64,000 nt of DNA from Pseudarthrobacter enclensis (GCF_030811655.1 NZ_JAUSRE010000010.1:101165-165164); one strand, 5' to 3'. Counted from the first letter of the stretch, positions 1-8,815 are shown. A program made the numbers and translations. Notes: generated from the sequence alone by a model not told the origin.

Positions 1-449
1 CGAAGAGTGTCCTTGCGGCGCCCAACGAAGAAATCAGTTTCGTCGGCAACCCGGTTACGGTAAACGAGGAAGCGGCTCGACAGTTTTACCTCTGGCCAGC
101 TAACTTCCTCGATGCGGACGTTCGTCACCAGGTGTGAGACACGGGAGACAGGCTCCTCGGCCCAGTGCACGCCCGTGGCGAGCTGCATGACCCGCAACTC
201 GACTGTCGATTTAGGTTCATCGAACCAACAGACCTCCGAACCGGCCTTCGTCTCACCCCGTGTATCTGCGTCCGCGTATTCCACGTTCATGCGCAGCGGA
301 ACGCTGTACTGATAATCATCGGCAAGCAGATCCAGCCACTCGTTGTACCGGCGCTCGTCCAGCAGGTCTGCTTCGGTGAACAGAAATTCCGAGACCTCCT
401 GCAGCAGCGCCCAACGGTCCGGCCCCATCGAGTAGTCCGCGCTCGACAT
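1..449 (-). CDS. Rieske dioxygenase beta subunit (partial, 3' end outside window)
   Basis: This is the small (beta) subunit of a ring-hydroxylating dioxygenase. It supports the alpha subunit structurally and has no metal centre of its own. About 149 codons from the N-terminus are present and the C-terminus runs off the window edge. The translation shows the SnoaL-like cone fold signature of the family: an N-terminal helix with LLDERRYNEWLDLLADDYQY, then the VSHLVTNVRI and SRFLVYRNR strands. The start ATG shares one base with the alpha-subunit stop (TGATG), so the two are probably translationally coupled. It resembles the beta subunit at 23261-23857. The substrate cannot be read from this fragment. 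Confidence 0.88.
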   Translation of the reverse strand, partial: MSSADYSMGPDRWALLQEVSEFLFTEADLLDERRYNEWLDLLADDYQYSVPLRMNVEYADADTRGETKAGSEVCWFDEPKSTVELRVMQLATGVHWAEEPVSRVSHLVTNVRIEEVSWPEVKLSSRFLVYRNRVADETDFFVGRRKDTL

Positions 450-1966
450 CAGTTGTTCACCTTTCCGGCGGCGACCTCGGCTGCCGCTTCTTCCGCCTGG
501 CGACGGATGATCGATTCAATTCGGTCGTCCGACTTCGCAATTTCGATAAGCTCATCCCACCCGAGGTTGTCGACGAACTCGGACCAACGGCGGTAGAACG
601 CCCGCGCGTTCACTTCACCAGAAATTGCGTGGTTCGAGTGAACCGCACGATCGAGTTCCGAGAGCTGCTCAGTGCCGAGGCCCTGTTGGTAGTTGTACGG
701 GTATCGCTGGGCAACAACGCCCTTTGACGCCTGGGTAGCGTAATCCCAGTTCTCCATGTCGTCCTGCTCGGTCATGCCGGCAGGACCTCCATAACGCATG
801 TAGTACTGGCGCAACCACTCACGCACATGCTCGGGGGCCTTCTTGTCGGTCAGGAACCAGCGCCACACCTCGGTCTCGGTGGGACTGATCGGGTGCGCGA
901 CGAGAATGCTCCGGGGGAAACCAGCCGCGAACGACATGTTCGGGAACATTGTCGCCGGCCCCCGGCCGCCCAGGCGCCGGCCCTCGGCGTCCAGACGTTC
1001 CTTTCGCGTCGCCCACGCCTGATCGAAGTACTCGTTCATCTCCGGTTCGACGAATTCCGGGTAGGCGATCTCATAGGCGAGGTTGTCGCTGGCTCCGTGC
1101 CCGTTACGGAAGGAGGTCTTCATTCGGCCCGTCGAGTGGCCGCCTTGGTCCTGACGTTCACCGTGGCGACGCTTGCCTCGCCCACCTGGACCGATGCCAA
1201 TGGCCTCAACGGAAGCATGAGTGGAGGCACCATGGTAGGTGTCGCCGAGGAAGTTTTCAGACACGAATTTCCAATTCGACTTGATGCGCCACTTGAGGAC
1301 GCCGTGGAATACCTCCGTGTCACCGGGGGTGCCATCGAAGGCGTCAGCAAGGTTGTCCAGCCACCAGTGGAAGTCGCCGACGTAGTCCAGGAAGTCCTCA
1401 GCGTTCTCATCCCAGTTCGCAAAGACGAGGCCCTTGTAGTTGTAGACCTTGGGGCAGCGCACAAGGCCCCAGTCCTGCTTCTCGAGCTTGCCGCTGTAGG
1501 CCGCCTTCATGTGCGGGACGCCGAAGAGGTCGCCGGGGACGTTGACCAAACTGCCGTCCATGGAGTATGACCATGCGTGATAGGGGCAGGTGAACTGCAT
1601 GGTGTTGCCCTCGTCATAACGGCACACCTTCATGCCGCGGTGGCGGCACGAGTTCAACAGCACGTAGACTCCGCCGTCCACATCCCGTGTGAGCAGGACC
1701 GGGTCGCTGCCCATCCACGACGAGAAGTAGTCGCCCGGGTTGGGAATCTGCGTGGCATGGCCCACGAACAACCAGGAACGGGGGAACAGGTTCTTCATTT
1801 CCAGATCGAAGATCTCCTGGTTGAAGAAGACCTCACGGCTGATTTGGCCTGTTTCCAGGTCGACCAGACTGCGTGCGCGGTGCGGGTCCACAGCCTGTAG
1901 GGTGGGAGTGTTGCATGTTTCCGACGTGGGACACGTTTCGGAGCTGGGGCAAATGTTTGTGGTCAT
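449..1966 (-). CDS. Rieske non-heme iron ring-hydroxylating dioxygenase, alpha subunit
   Basis: This is the catalytic large subunit of an aromatic-ring dioxygenase and inserts both atoms of O2 into an aromatic acid or hydrocarbon. The Rieske [2Fe-2S] ligands are visible as C107-x-H109 and C127-x2-H130 (CRHRG ... CPYHAWSY). The mononuclear iron site follows as D242, H245 and H250 in ENFLGDTYHGASTH, with the late EQDDMENW motif supplying the carboxylate. At 505 residues it is longer than the usual 450-480, because the first ~28 residues carry an odd Cys/Thr/Ser-rich stretch (MTTNICPSSETCPTSETC), so translation may begin later. An AGGT sequence precedes the start. It is third in a ferredoxin-reductase-alpha-beta operon. 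It is clearly related to, but diverged from, the alpha subunit at 21804-23258. The substrate is unknown. Confidence 0.93.
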   Translation of the reverse strand: MTTNICPSSETCPTSETCNTPTLQAVDPHRARSLVDLETGQISREVFFNQEIFDLEMKNLFPRSWLFVGHATQIPNPGDYFSSWMGSDPVLLTRDVDGGVYVLLNSCRHRGMKVCRYDEGNTMQFTCPYHAWSYSMDGSLVNVPGDLFGVPHMKAAYSGKLEKQDWGLVRCPKVYNYKGLVFANWDENAEDFLDYVGDFHWWLDNLADAFDGTPGDTEVFHGVLKWRIKSNWKFVSENFLGDTYHGASTHASVEAIGIGPGGRGKRRHGERQDQGGHSTGRMKTSFRNGHGASDNLAYEIAYPEFVEPEMNEYFDQAWATRKERLDAEGRRLGGRGPATMFPNMSFAAGFPRSILVAHPISPTETEVWRWFLTDKKAPEHVREWLRQYYMRYGGPAGMTEQDDMENWDYATQASKGVVAQRYPYNYQQGLGTEQLSELDRAVHSNHAISGEVNARAFYRRWSEFVDNLGWDELIEIAKSDDRIESIIRRQAEEAAAEVAAGKVNN

Positions 1967-2010
1967 CGTGAGACCTCGCTTTCGTGTGGAAGGGGAAGGG
2001 ACGGGCGGCT

Positions 2011-3270
2011 TCAGCCCACAGAGGCAAGGCGTGCCCCAGCGGCAAGCTTCTCGAGCTCGACAAGCATCTCGGCCGTCGTTGGTTCAAGCGGCATCAAGCG
2101 ACGCGCGGCGACCATGCCCCGAGGCCAGCCAAAGGTGACGACCGCGCCGCAACCGTCGTCATCGCCGTGGGTGTAGATCGCGACCCGACGCGGAGCGGGG
2201 CCATCCAGCGTCAGGAGATCGACGTGGGCGTCCGGATCCGGATGCCCAGCGACCTGGATCTTCTCTCCGAACTGGTCAGACCAGAAGTATGGGGCCTCCC
2301 GGTATCCGACTGGGTTCTCAGGGTGCAGGAGGTTGTGGGCGACGACGCTCGCCTGGTCGGCTGCGTTTGTCCAGTGCCCTACGCGTCGGGGTTTGGCGGA
2401 ATGGACGTCGTAGAAGTGCGCGACGTCCCCCAGTGCGTAGACCCCGGCAGCGCCGAATGCCCGGCACCGGGCATCGGTGATTACGCCAGCGTCGATACGG
2501 ATGCCCGAGCCATGCAACCATGCCGTGTTGGGTTCTGATCCGATGCCGGCGACAAGGACGTCAGCCTGGATCTGTTCCCCGTTCTCGAGAGTAATTAGGG
2601 CCCCGCTTCCGTCACGTCTGATGGAGCCGATCCGCGCGTCCGTGCGCACGTCGACTCCGTGTTCGCGATGAGTGGCTGCAATATGGGCACCCACCACAGT
2701 GCCTAAGCTGCGCTCAAGCAATGTGCTGCGGCGGTCGATGATCGTGACTGTAAGGCCGAGCTCCCGGGCCACGGAGGCCGTTTCGGTGGCGATGAATCCG
2801 CCTCCGACCGCGACGACGTGCCGGCCCTCCCGGAGCTGTTCACGGACGGCATCAGCGTCCGATGCCGTTCCAATGACATGACCGATAGACTCTCCATCGT
2901 CGGCCACCAGGCGGCGAGGTGACAAGCCTGTGGCGATCACCAAGGCGTCGTAACGAATCGCCTGTCCGTCTGAGAGCCTGACCTGGTGTTCCTGCACGTC
3001 CAAACCGCTTGCGCAGGCTCGGATGACCGTAGCGTCAACCGCAGCCCAGCCGCCAGGGATCAGGTTCAGTTGCGTACGCGACCAGCTGCCGGTCAGATAC
3101 TCCTTCGACAGGGGCGGGCGGTCGTACGCCTCTCCAGCCTCAGGCTCAATGACGATCAGCTCGCCGGAGAAGCCGTCGGACCGCAGTGCCTGTGCAGTGC
3201 GCGCACCCGCGACAGAACCCCCAACAATGACAATGCGCGCCGGCGGAGCCGTGGGAACAGGCACGGTCAC
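2011..3270 (-). CDS. FAD-dependent ferredoxin reductase of the Rieske system
   Basis: This 419-residue flavoprotein would move electrons from NAD(P)H to the ferredoxin encoded just upstream. It has an N-terminal FAD-binding Rossmann motif (VGGSVAGARTAQALR), a central NAD-binding motif (VAVGGGFIATETA), the second FAD motif VYALGDVAH and a C-terminal reductase dimerisation domain. This is the layout of rubredoxin/putidaredoxin-reductase-type enzymes. Its start overlaps the ferredoxin stop by four bases (ATGA at 3267-3270). A paralogue in the same role lies at 24397-25629. The alpha subunit begins 44 bases downstream. Confidence 0.93.
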   Translation of the reverse strand: MTVPVPTAPPARIVIVGGSVAGARTAQALRSDGFSGELIVIEPEAGEAYDRPPLSKEYLTGSWSRTQLNLIPGGWAAVDATVIRACASGLDVQEHQVRLSDGQAIRYDALVIATGLSPRRLVADDGESIGHVIGTASDADAVREQLREGRHVVAVGGGFIATETASVARELGLTVTIIDRRSTLLERSLGTVVGAHIAATHREHGVDVRTDARIGSIRRDGSGALITLENGEQIQADVLVAGIGSEPNTAWLHGSGIRIDAGVITDARCRAFGAAGVYALGDVAHFYDVHSAKPRRVGHWTNAADQASVVAHNLLHPENPVGYREAPYFWSDQFGEKIQVAGHPDPDAHVDLLTLDGPAPRRVAIYTHGDDDGCGAVVTFGWPRGMVAARRLMPLEPTTAEMLVELEKLAAGARLASVG

Positions 3271-3464
3271 TCGCCTTCAATCAGGACGAGTGCGTTCACC
3301 GGGCAACTGCGAATTCCCGCCTGTACGGTTGCAAGCTCCCCATCCCCGATGGAATCCCGAGTAACGACCACCAGTCCTTCGTCGTCAAGGTCGAGGTGCT
3401 CTGGGTCTATGGCTACGCAGTTGCCGTAGCTCTGGCACAGGTGTCGCTTGGCTTCGATCCGCAT
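3267..3464 (-). CDS. Small [3Fe-4S]-type ferredoxin
   Basis: This 65-residue electron carrier has only three cluster cysteines (C10-x5-C16 and C54-P), the pattern of single-cluster [3Fe-4S] ferredoxins. It would shuttle electrons from the adjacent reductase to the Rieske oxygenase. Such ferredoxins, instead of Rieske-type ones, are known from actinobacterial phthalate 3,4-dioxygenase and P450 systems. It is the first gene of the operon, preceded by a promoter and a palindromic operator at 3513-3529. It is similar throughout to the ferredoxin at 24203-24400, including the LDLDD-G-VVV core. Confidence 0.92.
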   Translation of the reverse strand: MRIEAKRHLCQSYGNCVAIDPEHLDLDDEGLVVVTRDSIGDGELATVQAGIRSCPVNALVLIEGE

Positions 3465-3512
3465 TGATCACTCCTGGGACGTATCTTCACGTGGCGTCGA
3501 GAAACACGACGC

Positions 3513-3529
3513 AAATGGTTAGACCATTT
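3513..3529. promoter_or_regulatory. FadR-family operator in front of the ferredoxin-Rieske operon
   Basis: This is a perfect palindrome with 7-base arms and a 3-base centre (AAATGGT-TAG-ACCATTT). It lies 49-65 bases upstream of the ferredoxin start. It matches the TGGT-N3-ACCA style of FadR/VanR-type GntR operators. A near-identical site lies at 5546-5560, and the FadR-family gene lies between them. Its position just downstream of the predicted promoter suggests repression. Confidence 0.72.
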
Positions 3530-3537
3530 ATAAGAGA

Positions 3538-3566
3538 TCATTGTGGATGTCATCTCTGTTTGTCAA
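3538..3566 (-). promoter_or_regulatory. Predicted promoter of the ferredoxin-Rieske operon
   Basis: On the minus strand a perfect TTGACA (3566-3561) is followed after 17 bases by CAATGA (3543-3538). Transcription would start near 3531, at the edge of the palindromic operator. The -35 match is strong and the -10 match weak. Confidence 0.45.
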
Positions 3567-3584
3567 GACCGCGCCGGAGCGCTT

Positions 3585-4337
3585 TTACGCCTGGGCGAAA
3601 CGGGCAGCGGTGCGCCCCAAATGGTCGCGCATAATGACGGTGGCGCCAGCAGTGTCACGGGCGGCAACGGCGTCCACAAAGCGGCGGTGCTCCTCAACGC
3701 CGCTGGTGTCCTGGTGAGCAGCATCGTGCAGCGATCGGAGGATTGGCTGTTGGATCGACGTGAGCAGCATGAGAACGGCTGGGTTATGCGCTGCGGCAGC
3801 AACGCGCAGGTGGAAGCTCAGGGACGTGCGGGCGTCGTAGTCACCCCGCTCGCGCTCGGTCAGGGCGCGGTCGCACAGGGCATAGAGTTCCGCGACGTCA
3901 TCTTCCGTTGCACGTTCGCACACCAGCGGGACAATGCTGAGCTCGAGAAGCGTGCGTGCCTCCGTGATCTGTGCAGCCGTCAGTGCTGAAAGGGCGAGAA
4001 GGTCCCCGATGCTGTCACGCACGACATCAATCGGTGGAACCGTGACGAATGCGCCACCACTGACGCCCACCTTGATGGTCACCAACCCGTTCGTTTCAAG
4101 AATTCGCAGTGCTTCACGGACAGTGACGCGGCTCACTGCGAGCTGTTCGGACAAGTCTCGCTCCGAGGGCAAGCGGTCGCCGACGGCGATCACGCCCTCC
4201 TGGATCATGGTTCGGATCCGGTCGGCGACGGTCTGAGAGGAACGCTGGGCCTCAATCGGGGCAAACAGGTCTGTCGAGACCGTCTTCGCTGCGCGACTGG
4301 TCCTCAATGTCTTCGTGGTTGTCATCGCTGCCTTCAT
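3585..4337 (-). CDS. FadR-subfamily GntR transcriptional regulator (FCD domain)
   Basis: This 250-residue regulator has an N-terminal winged helix ([45 protein letters not shown]) and a C-terminal all-helical FCD ligand-binding domain. Members usually repress catabolic operons and are released by an organic acid. The ATG at 4337 is preceded by GGAG nine bases away; ATG 4325 (after AAGG) is an alternative. The gene start overlaps the end of the upstream MFS gene by 86 bases, so the two are probably co-transcribed. Two matching palindromes, one before the MFS gene and one before the ferredoxin operon, are its likely targets, which would include autoregulation. Confidence 0.92.
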   Translation of the reverse strand: MKAAMTTTKTLRTSRAAKTVSTDLFAPIEAQRSSQTVADRIRTMIQEGVIAVGDRLPSERDLSEQLAVSRVTVREALRILETNGLVTIKVGVSGGAFVTVPPIDVVRDSIGDLLALSALTAAQITEARTLLELSIVPLVCERATEDDVAELYALCDRALTERERGDYDARTSLSFHLRVAAAAHNPAVLMLLTSIQQPILRSLHDAAHQDTSGVEEHRRFVDAVAARDTAGATVIMRDHLGRTAARFAQA

Positions 4338-5520
4338 ATGCTGTGTCTCCCCGGGGCGTCCTCCCCGCGCGTCCGAGTCTGCCCAGAATAGTCAGCGCCG
4401 GCATAGAAATGATGATACCGGCGATACCTGTAGCGATCGCCGCAGTTGGCGCCAAGAGTATGAGGCCCGCCGTGCCCAGCGGGGACGCGAGCAGAGAAAC
4501 TGACCGGAATGTTCCAATTGACGCAATGGCGCGGCCCCGATCCCCTTCATCACTGGAGTCGGACGCCAACGCCGGCCCAACCGTCTGGAGAATACCGGCG
4601 CCAGCGCCAGAGATGGCGAGCCCCGCGCCCACCAGCCAGATCGGATCCGGGAAGAACGACGCGAACGCGAGACCTGCGCCCGCCGCGGTCGTGCCCACAA
4701 CGTGAGCAACCGCGGGGCCCATAGCCTGGATGCGGCGGGAAAAGGCGCTACCGCCAAGTGAAGCCAGGTTGGCTACCGTCACCAGCGCGCCGGCCACGGG
4801 TACGCCATAACCTGCCGTGGTCAGTATCACTGGTAGATAAGAGTTGAGGATCCCTCGCCAGGCACCGGCGACTGCCGTCATGCTTGCGGCCATACCTACG
4901 CCTGGTTGACGCCAAATCTGCTGCGGGCGCCCAGCGCCGCTCCGGTTACGTCGCGGAAACGGGTCGAAACGGACCAGCGCTACGGCCGGGCCCAGCGCTA
5001 TTGCCGCAATTGCGGCAGCCGTAAGGAGGGATACCTGCAAGGACAGCGCACCAATGAAGCCAGCGAGGACCGGTCCGATCAGCTGGCCGATACCTTGGAC
5101 AATGTTCAAGCGGGAGAGTGCGGTCACGGCGGAGTCAGACGCACGCACAACATGCGTCTGACTCCCCGTCCAAAAGTAAGCGCGTGCCGCCCCTTGGAGG
5201 AGCTGGGCAAGAATAAAGGCCCACAGCGCCGTGCTGAGGCCTAGTAACAGACAGGACCCGCACAGCAACACCGTGGCTGCGACGATGAAGTGCTTCGTGG
5301 GCAGTTTGCTCATAAGGGCGCCCATCCCGAGACGCGCCACGGTCTGCGACACGGCTGAGACAGCAACAATGATCCCAATCAGCTCGATAGGATGCCCAGC
5401 TTGGGCGGCAAGAAGCGGCACGACGACAGCGCCCATCCCCTGCGCGATCGAGAACGCCATATTCGCCGATTGACTCAGAAAGTGATCGCGGCCGCCGCGT
5501 ACAACGTTCTCCGTAGCCAA
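4252..5520 (-). CDS. MFS transporter of the first Rieske module
   Basis: This 422-residue, roughly 12-helix major facilitator transporter is presumed to carry the aromatic substrate or a product across the membrane. It is a clear paralogue of the transporter at 19578-20753: shared features include RxxMGALM, QLLQG-AR-xFWT-SQTH and [12 protein letters not shown]. Each sits beside a Rieske/ferredoxin/reductase set. The start is TTG with GGAGG upstream. Compared with its paralogue it has about 36 extra hydrophilic C-terminal residues (after GRLGRAGR), which create the overlap with the regulator gene. The ligand is unknown. Confidence 0.87.
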   Translation of the reverse strand: MATENVVRGGRDHFLSQSANMAFSIAQGMGAVVVPLLAAQAGHPIELIGIIVAVSAVSQTVARLGMGALMSKLPTKHFIVAATVLLCGSCLLLGLSTALWAFILAQLLQGAARAYFWTGSQTHVVRASDSAVTALSRLNIVQGIGQLIGPVLAGFIGALSLQVSLLTAAAIAAIALGPAVALVRFDPFPRRNRSGAGRPQQIWRQPGVGMAASMTAVAGAWRGILNSYLPVILTTAGYGVPVAGALVTVANLASLGGSAFSRRIQAMGPAVAHVVGTTAAGAGLAFASFFPDPIWLVGAGLAISGAGAGILQTVGPALASDSSDEGDRGRAIASIGTFRSVSLLASPLGTAGLILLAPTAAIATGIAGIIISMPALTILGRLGRAGRTPRGDTAYEGSDDNHEDIEDQSRSEDGLDRPVCPD

Positions 5521-5545
5521 TTACCGTTACCTCCGCTCCTAGGAC

Positions 5546-5560
5546 AATGGTTGGTCCATT
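5546..5560. promoter_or_regulatory. Second FadR-family operator, in front of the MFS/regulator operon
   Basis: AATGG-TTGGT-CCATT is an inverted repeat 26-40 bases upstream of the TTG start of the MFS gene. It matches the site at 3513-3529 at most positions (AATGGT-N3-ACCATT, with one arm base changed). It is probably bound by the same FadR-type protein. Confidence 0.65.
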
Positions 5561-5578
5561 AGACATCTTCTCATGTCT

Positions 5579-5690
5579 ATTAGGAAGGTCAGGTCCTTTA
5601 CCGGATCCACCCCGGCAGGTAAGCGCCCGATGGCCGACGCGGCCCAGAACGTGCTGCGTACTTCGATGGAGCTGGGCGGGAATGCCTCCT
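5579..5690 (+). pseudogene. Remnant of an aldehyde (succinate-semialdehyde) dehydrogenase gene
   Basis: About 36 codons translate to IRKVRSFTGSTPAGKRPMADAA followed by QNVLRTSMELGGNASF. This matches the catalytic-glutamate region (SFTGST ... MELGGN) of aldehyde dehydrogenases. The closest relative in view is the intact enzyme at 34786-36267, which reads LRKLSFTGSTEVGRRLLADA and ENVLRTSMELGGNAPF in the same place. No other part of the gene is present. It is a fossil of a lost gene or of a recombination junction. Confidence 0.8.
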
Positions 5691-5754
5691 TCATCGGCAT
5701 TTGGAACTCCGCCCCCGGCCGGACCCGCGCCAACGGTCCAGACCATCCAGCGCT

Positions 5755-5925
5755 CCGCTCTTCGCTGTTGAGAAAAAGCTAACCAGCAAGCCCCGCGCTG
5801 CTTGCGGGACGTGCGGTTCATTGCGGAGGACATAAGGGCGTGGTCAGCCCAGACTGCCAGCTGGACCGACGCCTGCAGCCAACGCGGCAATTCGTCAGCG
5901 GTAGTTCTCGCGTGGTGTGAGCGCC
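5755..5925 (+). pseudogene. Degraded partial copy of the small gene at 48693-48911
   Basis: Nucleotides here align with the 3' half and downstream flank of the small gene at 48693. Shared stretches include CGCTCTTCG, GCGGAGGACATAA and TTGCCAGCTG-like segments. The encoded DVRF-AEDI-AWSAQ-AS peptide is conserved, but small indels break the frame and the reading continues past the original stop. Its presence next to the aldehyde dehydrogenase remnant suggests an ancient duplication or translocation joining distant parts of this region. Confidence 0.72.
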
Positions 5926-6159
5926 CATATATGAGATTTCGTCAACCCGGGGGGAGTGGCCGCGCCCGGATTATCGACGGTTCTGCGCTGAACCCGCTTC
6001 GAATCAGCGGGAGTTTCTAAGCCGTCGAGGGCTTTTGAGTCCTGCCTGACAGAACCGGCTATCGGGGTAGGCAGAGCTACGTTGGGGACCGCGCGGGGCG
6101 GACCGGGTGGGATACTTGGGGGCGGAGGTTGGCCCCGGGGAAGGGAAAGCTTGGAGGTT

Positions 6160-7311
6160 ATGGTGTTGGATACCGTGACTTTGCGGATTGCCTTCAGTCT
6201 GATGGCACTCGTGCTGGTGTTCTTGTTTTACTTTTCCGGCTACCGTGTCACCCGCTCCCCGTATAGCGGCTGGTGGTGCCTGGCGCTGTTGTTCTTTCTG
6301 GCCGGGTCGTCGTGTTTTCTGCTAAACGGAACGACCCATCAGGTGTGGGCGAACCCGCTTGGTAACGTGCTTTTGGTACAGGGATCGCTTGCGGTCTGGG
6401 CCGGGGCCCAGTCACTGCGGACGCGGCCGCCGTCGAAGTGGGTATCAGCCGGCATTCTGGGCGTCACCCTGTTTGCCTCCCTCATGGACCGTCCGGCCAG
6501 TAACATCTGGGCGGGCGGCCCGGTGTTCCTGACCGCGATGAGTGTAGGCATCGGGTTGGCCTCGCTGGAGTTGTGGCTTCTGGAGCCGGGATATTCACGG
6601 ATGCGGATCCCTATGGCCGTGGCGGCGGCCGGGCTGGCCCTGTTCTATTTTTGCCGCTTCCTGGCCTTTGTGGTTGATGGCCAGAACGGACCTATTTTCA
6701 CCGCCGCCTTTGGGTCCGCGGTGACCACCATGGGGACCATGATGGTGCTGGTGGTGGCCTCCTTCAGTATGGCCGCCCTCAGCAATGAGCAGCAGACCCG
6801 AGCCCTGCACGCAGCGGCCTCCCGCGACGGCCTCACAGGGCTGTTGAACCGGAAAGCGTTCCTGGACCTCGCTGCCGAGCAGCTTGCCGAGCACGCCTTC
6901 ACCCCCAGCACCGGTGCGCTGATCCTGGCCGACCTGGACCACTTCAAGACAGTCAACGACACATCCGGGCACGCCGCGGGGGACGTGGTGCTCCAGCTTT
7001 TCGCGCAGGCCTGCACTGAAGCGGTTCGCACCAGTGACCTCGTGGGACGGTACGGTGGCGAAGAATTTGTCATCCTCCTTCCGGGAGCAACAGCGCAACG
7101 GGCGGAACTGATCGCCGAAGACATCAGCCGCCGCCTGGCCTCCCTTCCCAGCCGGGACGGGCTCCAGCTGCCCACGGCAAGTTACGGCATCTCCATTTAC
7201 GATGCCGGCACGTCCGGAGCGGCCGGCCTCATCGCCGCAGCCGATCAGGCCATGTACAAGGCCAAAGCGATGGGCAGGAACCGCGCCGCCCATAGCGACG
7301 ATCCACGCTAG
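6160..7311 (+). CDS. Membrane-anchored diguanylate cyclase (GGDEF)
   Basis: This enzyme would make the second messenger c-di-GMP from two GTP. About six hydrophobic helices fill the N-terminal half (MASE-like sensor). A GGDEF domain follows (RDGLTGLLNRKAF, the metal-binding DLDHFK and the active-site GGEEF). An RTSD motif five residues before GGEEF is a product-inhibition I-site. The reading frame extends upstream to 6082, but that part is glycine-rich and unlikely to be translated. The chosen ATG lies very close to GGAGG; GTG 6163 or TTG 6166 are better spaced. It stands alone and convergent to the MFS gene at 7408. Confidence 0.88.
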   Translation: MVLDTVTLRIAFSLMALVLVFLFYFSGYRVTRSPYSGWWCLALLFFLAGSSCFLLNGTTHQVWANPLGNVLLVQGSLAVWAGAQSLRTRPPSKWVSAGILGVTLFASLMDRPASNIWAGGPVFLTAMSVGIGLASLELWLLEPGYSRMRIPMAVAAAGLALFYFCRFLAFVVDGQNGPIFTAAFGSAVTTMGTMMVLVVASFSMAALSNEQQTRALHAAASRDGLTGLLNRKAFLDLAAEQLAEHAFTPSTGALILADLDHFKTVNDTSGHAAGDVVLQLFAQACTEAVRTSDLVGRYGGEEFVILLPGATAQRAELIAEDISRRLASLPSRDGLQLPTASYGISIYDAGTSGAAGLIAAADQAMYKAKAMGRNRAAHSDDPR

Positions 7312-7407
7312 AAGCCCATCCACTGCCGGCTCCGGACCCAGCCTCCGGCACGCTTGCGAGCAGCGATCGTGTCTTCCTTCAGCCATCACCGAAACGGGAA
7401 TGGCAAG

Positions 7408-8670
7408 CTAGGCCTTTCCCTGATTCGCCACGGCGATTTCAACGTCGTCGGGGTTTTCGTTGACGAAGTACATGATGATCATGCCGAGGAAGGGGCCGGC
7501 GGCGAGTGTGATCAGGGCGGCCATGAAGTTATTGTTGGTCGCGGTGAAGGCGGCACCTACAGCAAGGGGGACCAAGACGCTGCCGATTTGCCATACGGCG
7601 TTTGTTATTCCTGCTGCACCGCCGAGAACGCGGCTGCTCACGAGGCGGGGTACGAGGGCGACGATGAGCGGGAGGTAGCAGTATGCCCCGAGTCCGAGCA
7701 GCGGGGCTGCGATGAAGAAGGCCAGGGCGTTGTCCAGTGTGCCGAAGACGACGAGCATCACGGCGAAGCAGCCGAGGACGACCATTGCGGGTATTCTGCG
7801 GGCGCCGTTGAACTTATCGGCGATCCAGCCGATGAGGGGCTTGCCGAAGACGCCGAGGGCTCCGTAGACAGCTACGATGCCGCCAGCGACAGTCGGGTCG
7901 ATGCCGTGTCCTTTAATCATGAGGGCGTTGGACCAGGTGATAAAGCCATAGGTCCCCCAGAAGCCGCCGAATCCTGCCAGCGCGAGGAGAAACAGGTTCT
8001 TGTTGCGTCCGAGTTCGATGAGGACCGACCGGCCCTCGGAGCGGTTGGCCCTTTTGGCCACGACCGGGCCGGGCCGGAGCATGAGGTAGCAGGCGATGCC
8101 GGCCACGATGGAGATGCCGCCGAAAAGCAGGTAGGAAGCGTGCCAGGAGTAGTGCTGGATGAGATATGGGACGGCGGTGTTGGCCACAACGACTCCCAGC
8201 GAGGTTGCGGAGGTGTAGATTCCCATGGCCTTGCCGAGTTCTTCGGGGCGGAACCAGCTGGATATCAGCTTGATGCCCGCGGCGTATTCGGCTCCGGCGA
8301 AGAAACCGATGACGGCCTGGACGGCGATCCCAATCCAGGCAGATGTTGTGGACCCGAAGAGAATCATGGATGCTCCGGCACCCACGAGGGATACGGAAAT
8401 CAACAGGCGCCCGCCGACCTTGTCCGTCAGAAATCCGGTGCCCGCGTTCGAGACGACGTAGCCGATGTAGTAGAAAGTGGCGAACAGCCCAAGGCTCGCC
8501 AGGGGCACCCTGAGGTCGTCTCCGATAAATGTTGAGGCTGGACCCCAGGTCGAACGGTCAACGGAGGTCATGGTGAAGGCCAGCCAGCAAAGGACTAGGA
8601 CCAGCCAGCGGTAGGGGCGCCTCGATGGGTCGAGATCGGTGGAGGCGCGGGCACGGTCAAGGGTAGTCAT
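7408..8670 (-). CDS. MFS transporter (anion:cation symporter-like)
   Basis: This 420-residue, 12-helix major facilitator transporter resembles carriers of organic or aromatic acids: MTSVDRSTWGPAS early, GFFAGAEYAAGIKLISSWFRPEELGKAMGIYTSATSLG mid-protein, and a WSNALMIKGHG loop. The start at 8670 (MTTLDRARAS) is preferred to 8721, because it follows GGGA and keeps a normal N-terminus. It lies downstream of the tandem IclR gene in the same direction. It probably serves the phthalate-dioxygenase-type operon at 10.5-14.6 kb. Confidence 0.88.
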   Translation of the reverse strand: MTTLDRARASTDLDPSRRPYRWLVLVLCWLAFTMTSVDRSTWGPASTFIGDDLRVPLASLGLFATFYYIGYVVSNAGTGFLTDKVGGRLLISVSLVGAGASMILFGSTTSAWIGIAVQAVIGFFAGAEYAAGIKLISSWFRPEELGKAMGIYTSATSLGVVVANTAVPYLIQHYSWHASYLLFGGISIVAGIACYLMLRPGPVVAKRANRSEGRSVLIELGRNKNLFLLALAGFGGFWGTYGFITWSNALMIKGHGIDPTVAGGIVAVYGALGVFGKPLIGWIADKFNGARRIPAMVVLGCFAVMLVVFGTLDNALAFFIAAPLLGLGAYCYLPLIVALVPRLVSSRVLGGAAGITNAVWQIGSVLVPLAVGAAFTATNNNFMAALITLAAGPFLGMIIMYFVNENPDDVEIAVANQGKA

Positions 8671-8760
8671 GTTTATCCCATTCTGGAGAGGCGTCGTTGC
8701 CGCGGGACATCGCGAAAACAAGATTTTGAGTGTGATGAATATAACCGCCCTCGGTAACGG

Positions 8761-8815
8761 AAAGCAATGCTTTTTATCCGCATCGTGTCAGGACGCGCGT
8801 AAAGCGGATGCTTTA
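8761..8815. promoter_or_regulatory. Possible operator pair upstream of the MFS gene
   Basis: Two small palindromes share the arms AAAGC/GCTTT: AAAGCA-A-TGCTTT (8761-8773) and TAAAGC-GGAT-GCTTTA (8800-8815). They lie between the IclR stop and the MFS start; the second overlaps the IclR stop codon. They could be regulator sites for the MFS gene. The evidence is symmetry alone. Confidence 0.3.

Noticed and set aside
6082..6159. Upstream extension of the diguanylate cyclase
   Set aside because: Glycine-rich translation and no ribosome site; GGAGG lies just before 6160.
7354..8535. Open frame of 393 codons on the plus strand opposite the MFS gene
   Set aside because: It is Gly/Asp/Glu-rich without family motifs, and the opposite strand encodes a clear MFS transporter. 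It is a high-GC shadow.
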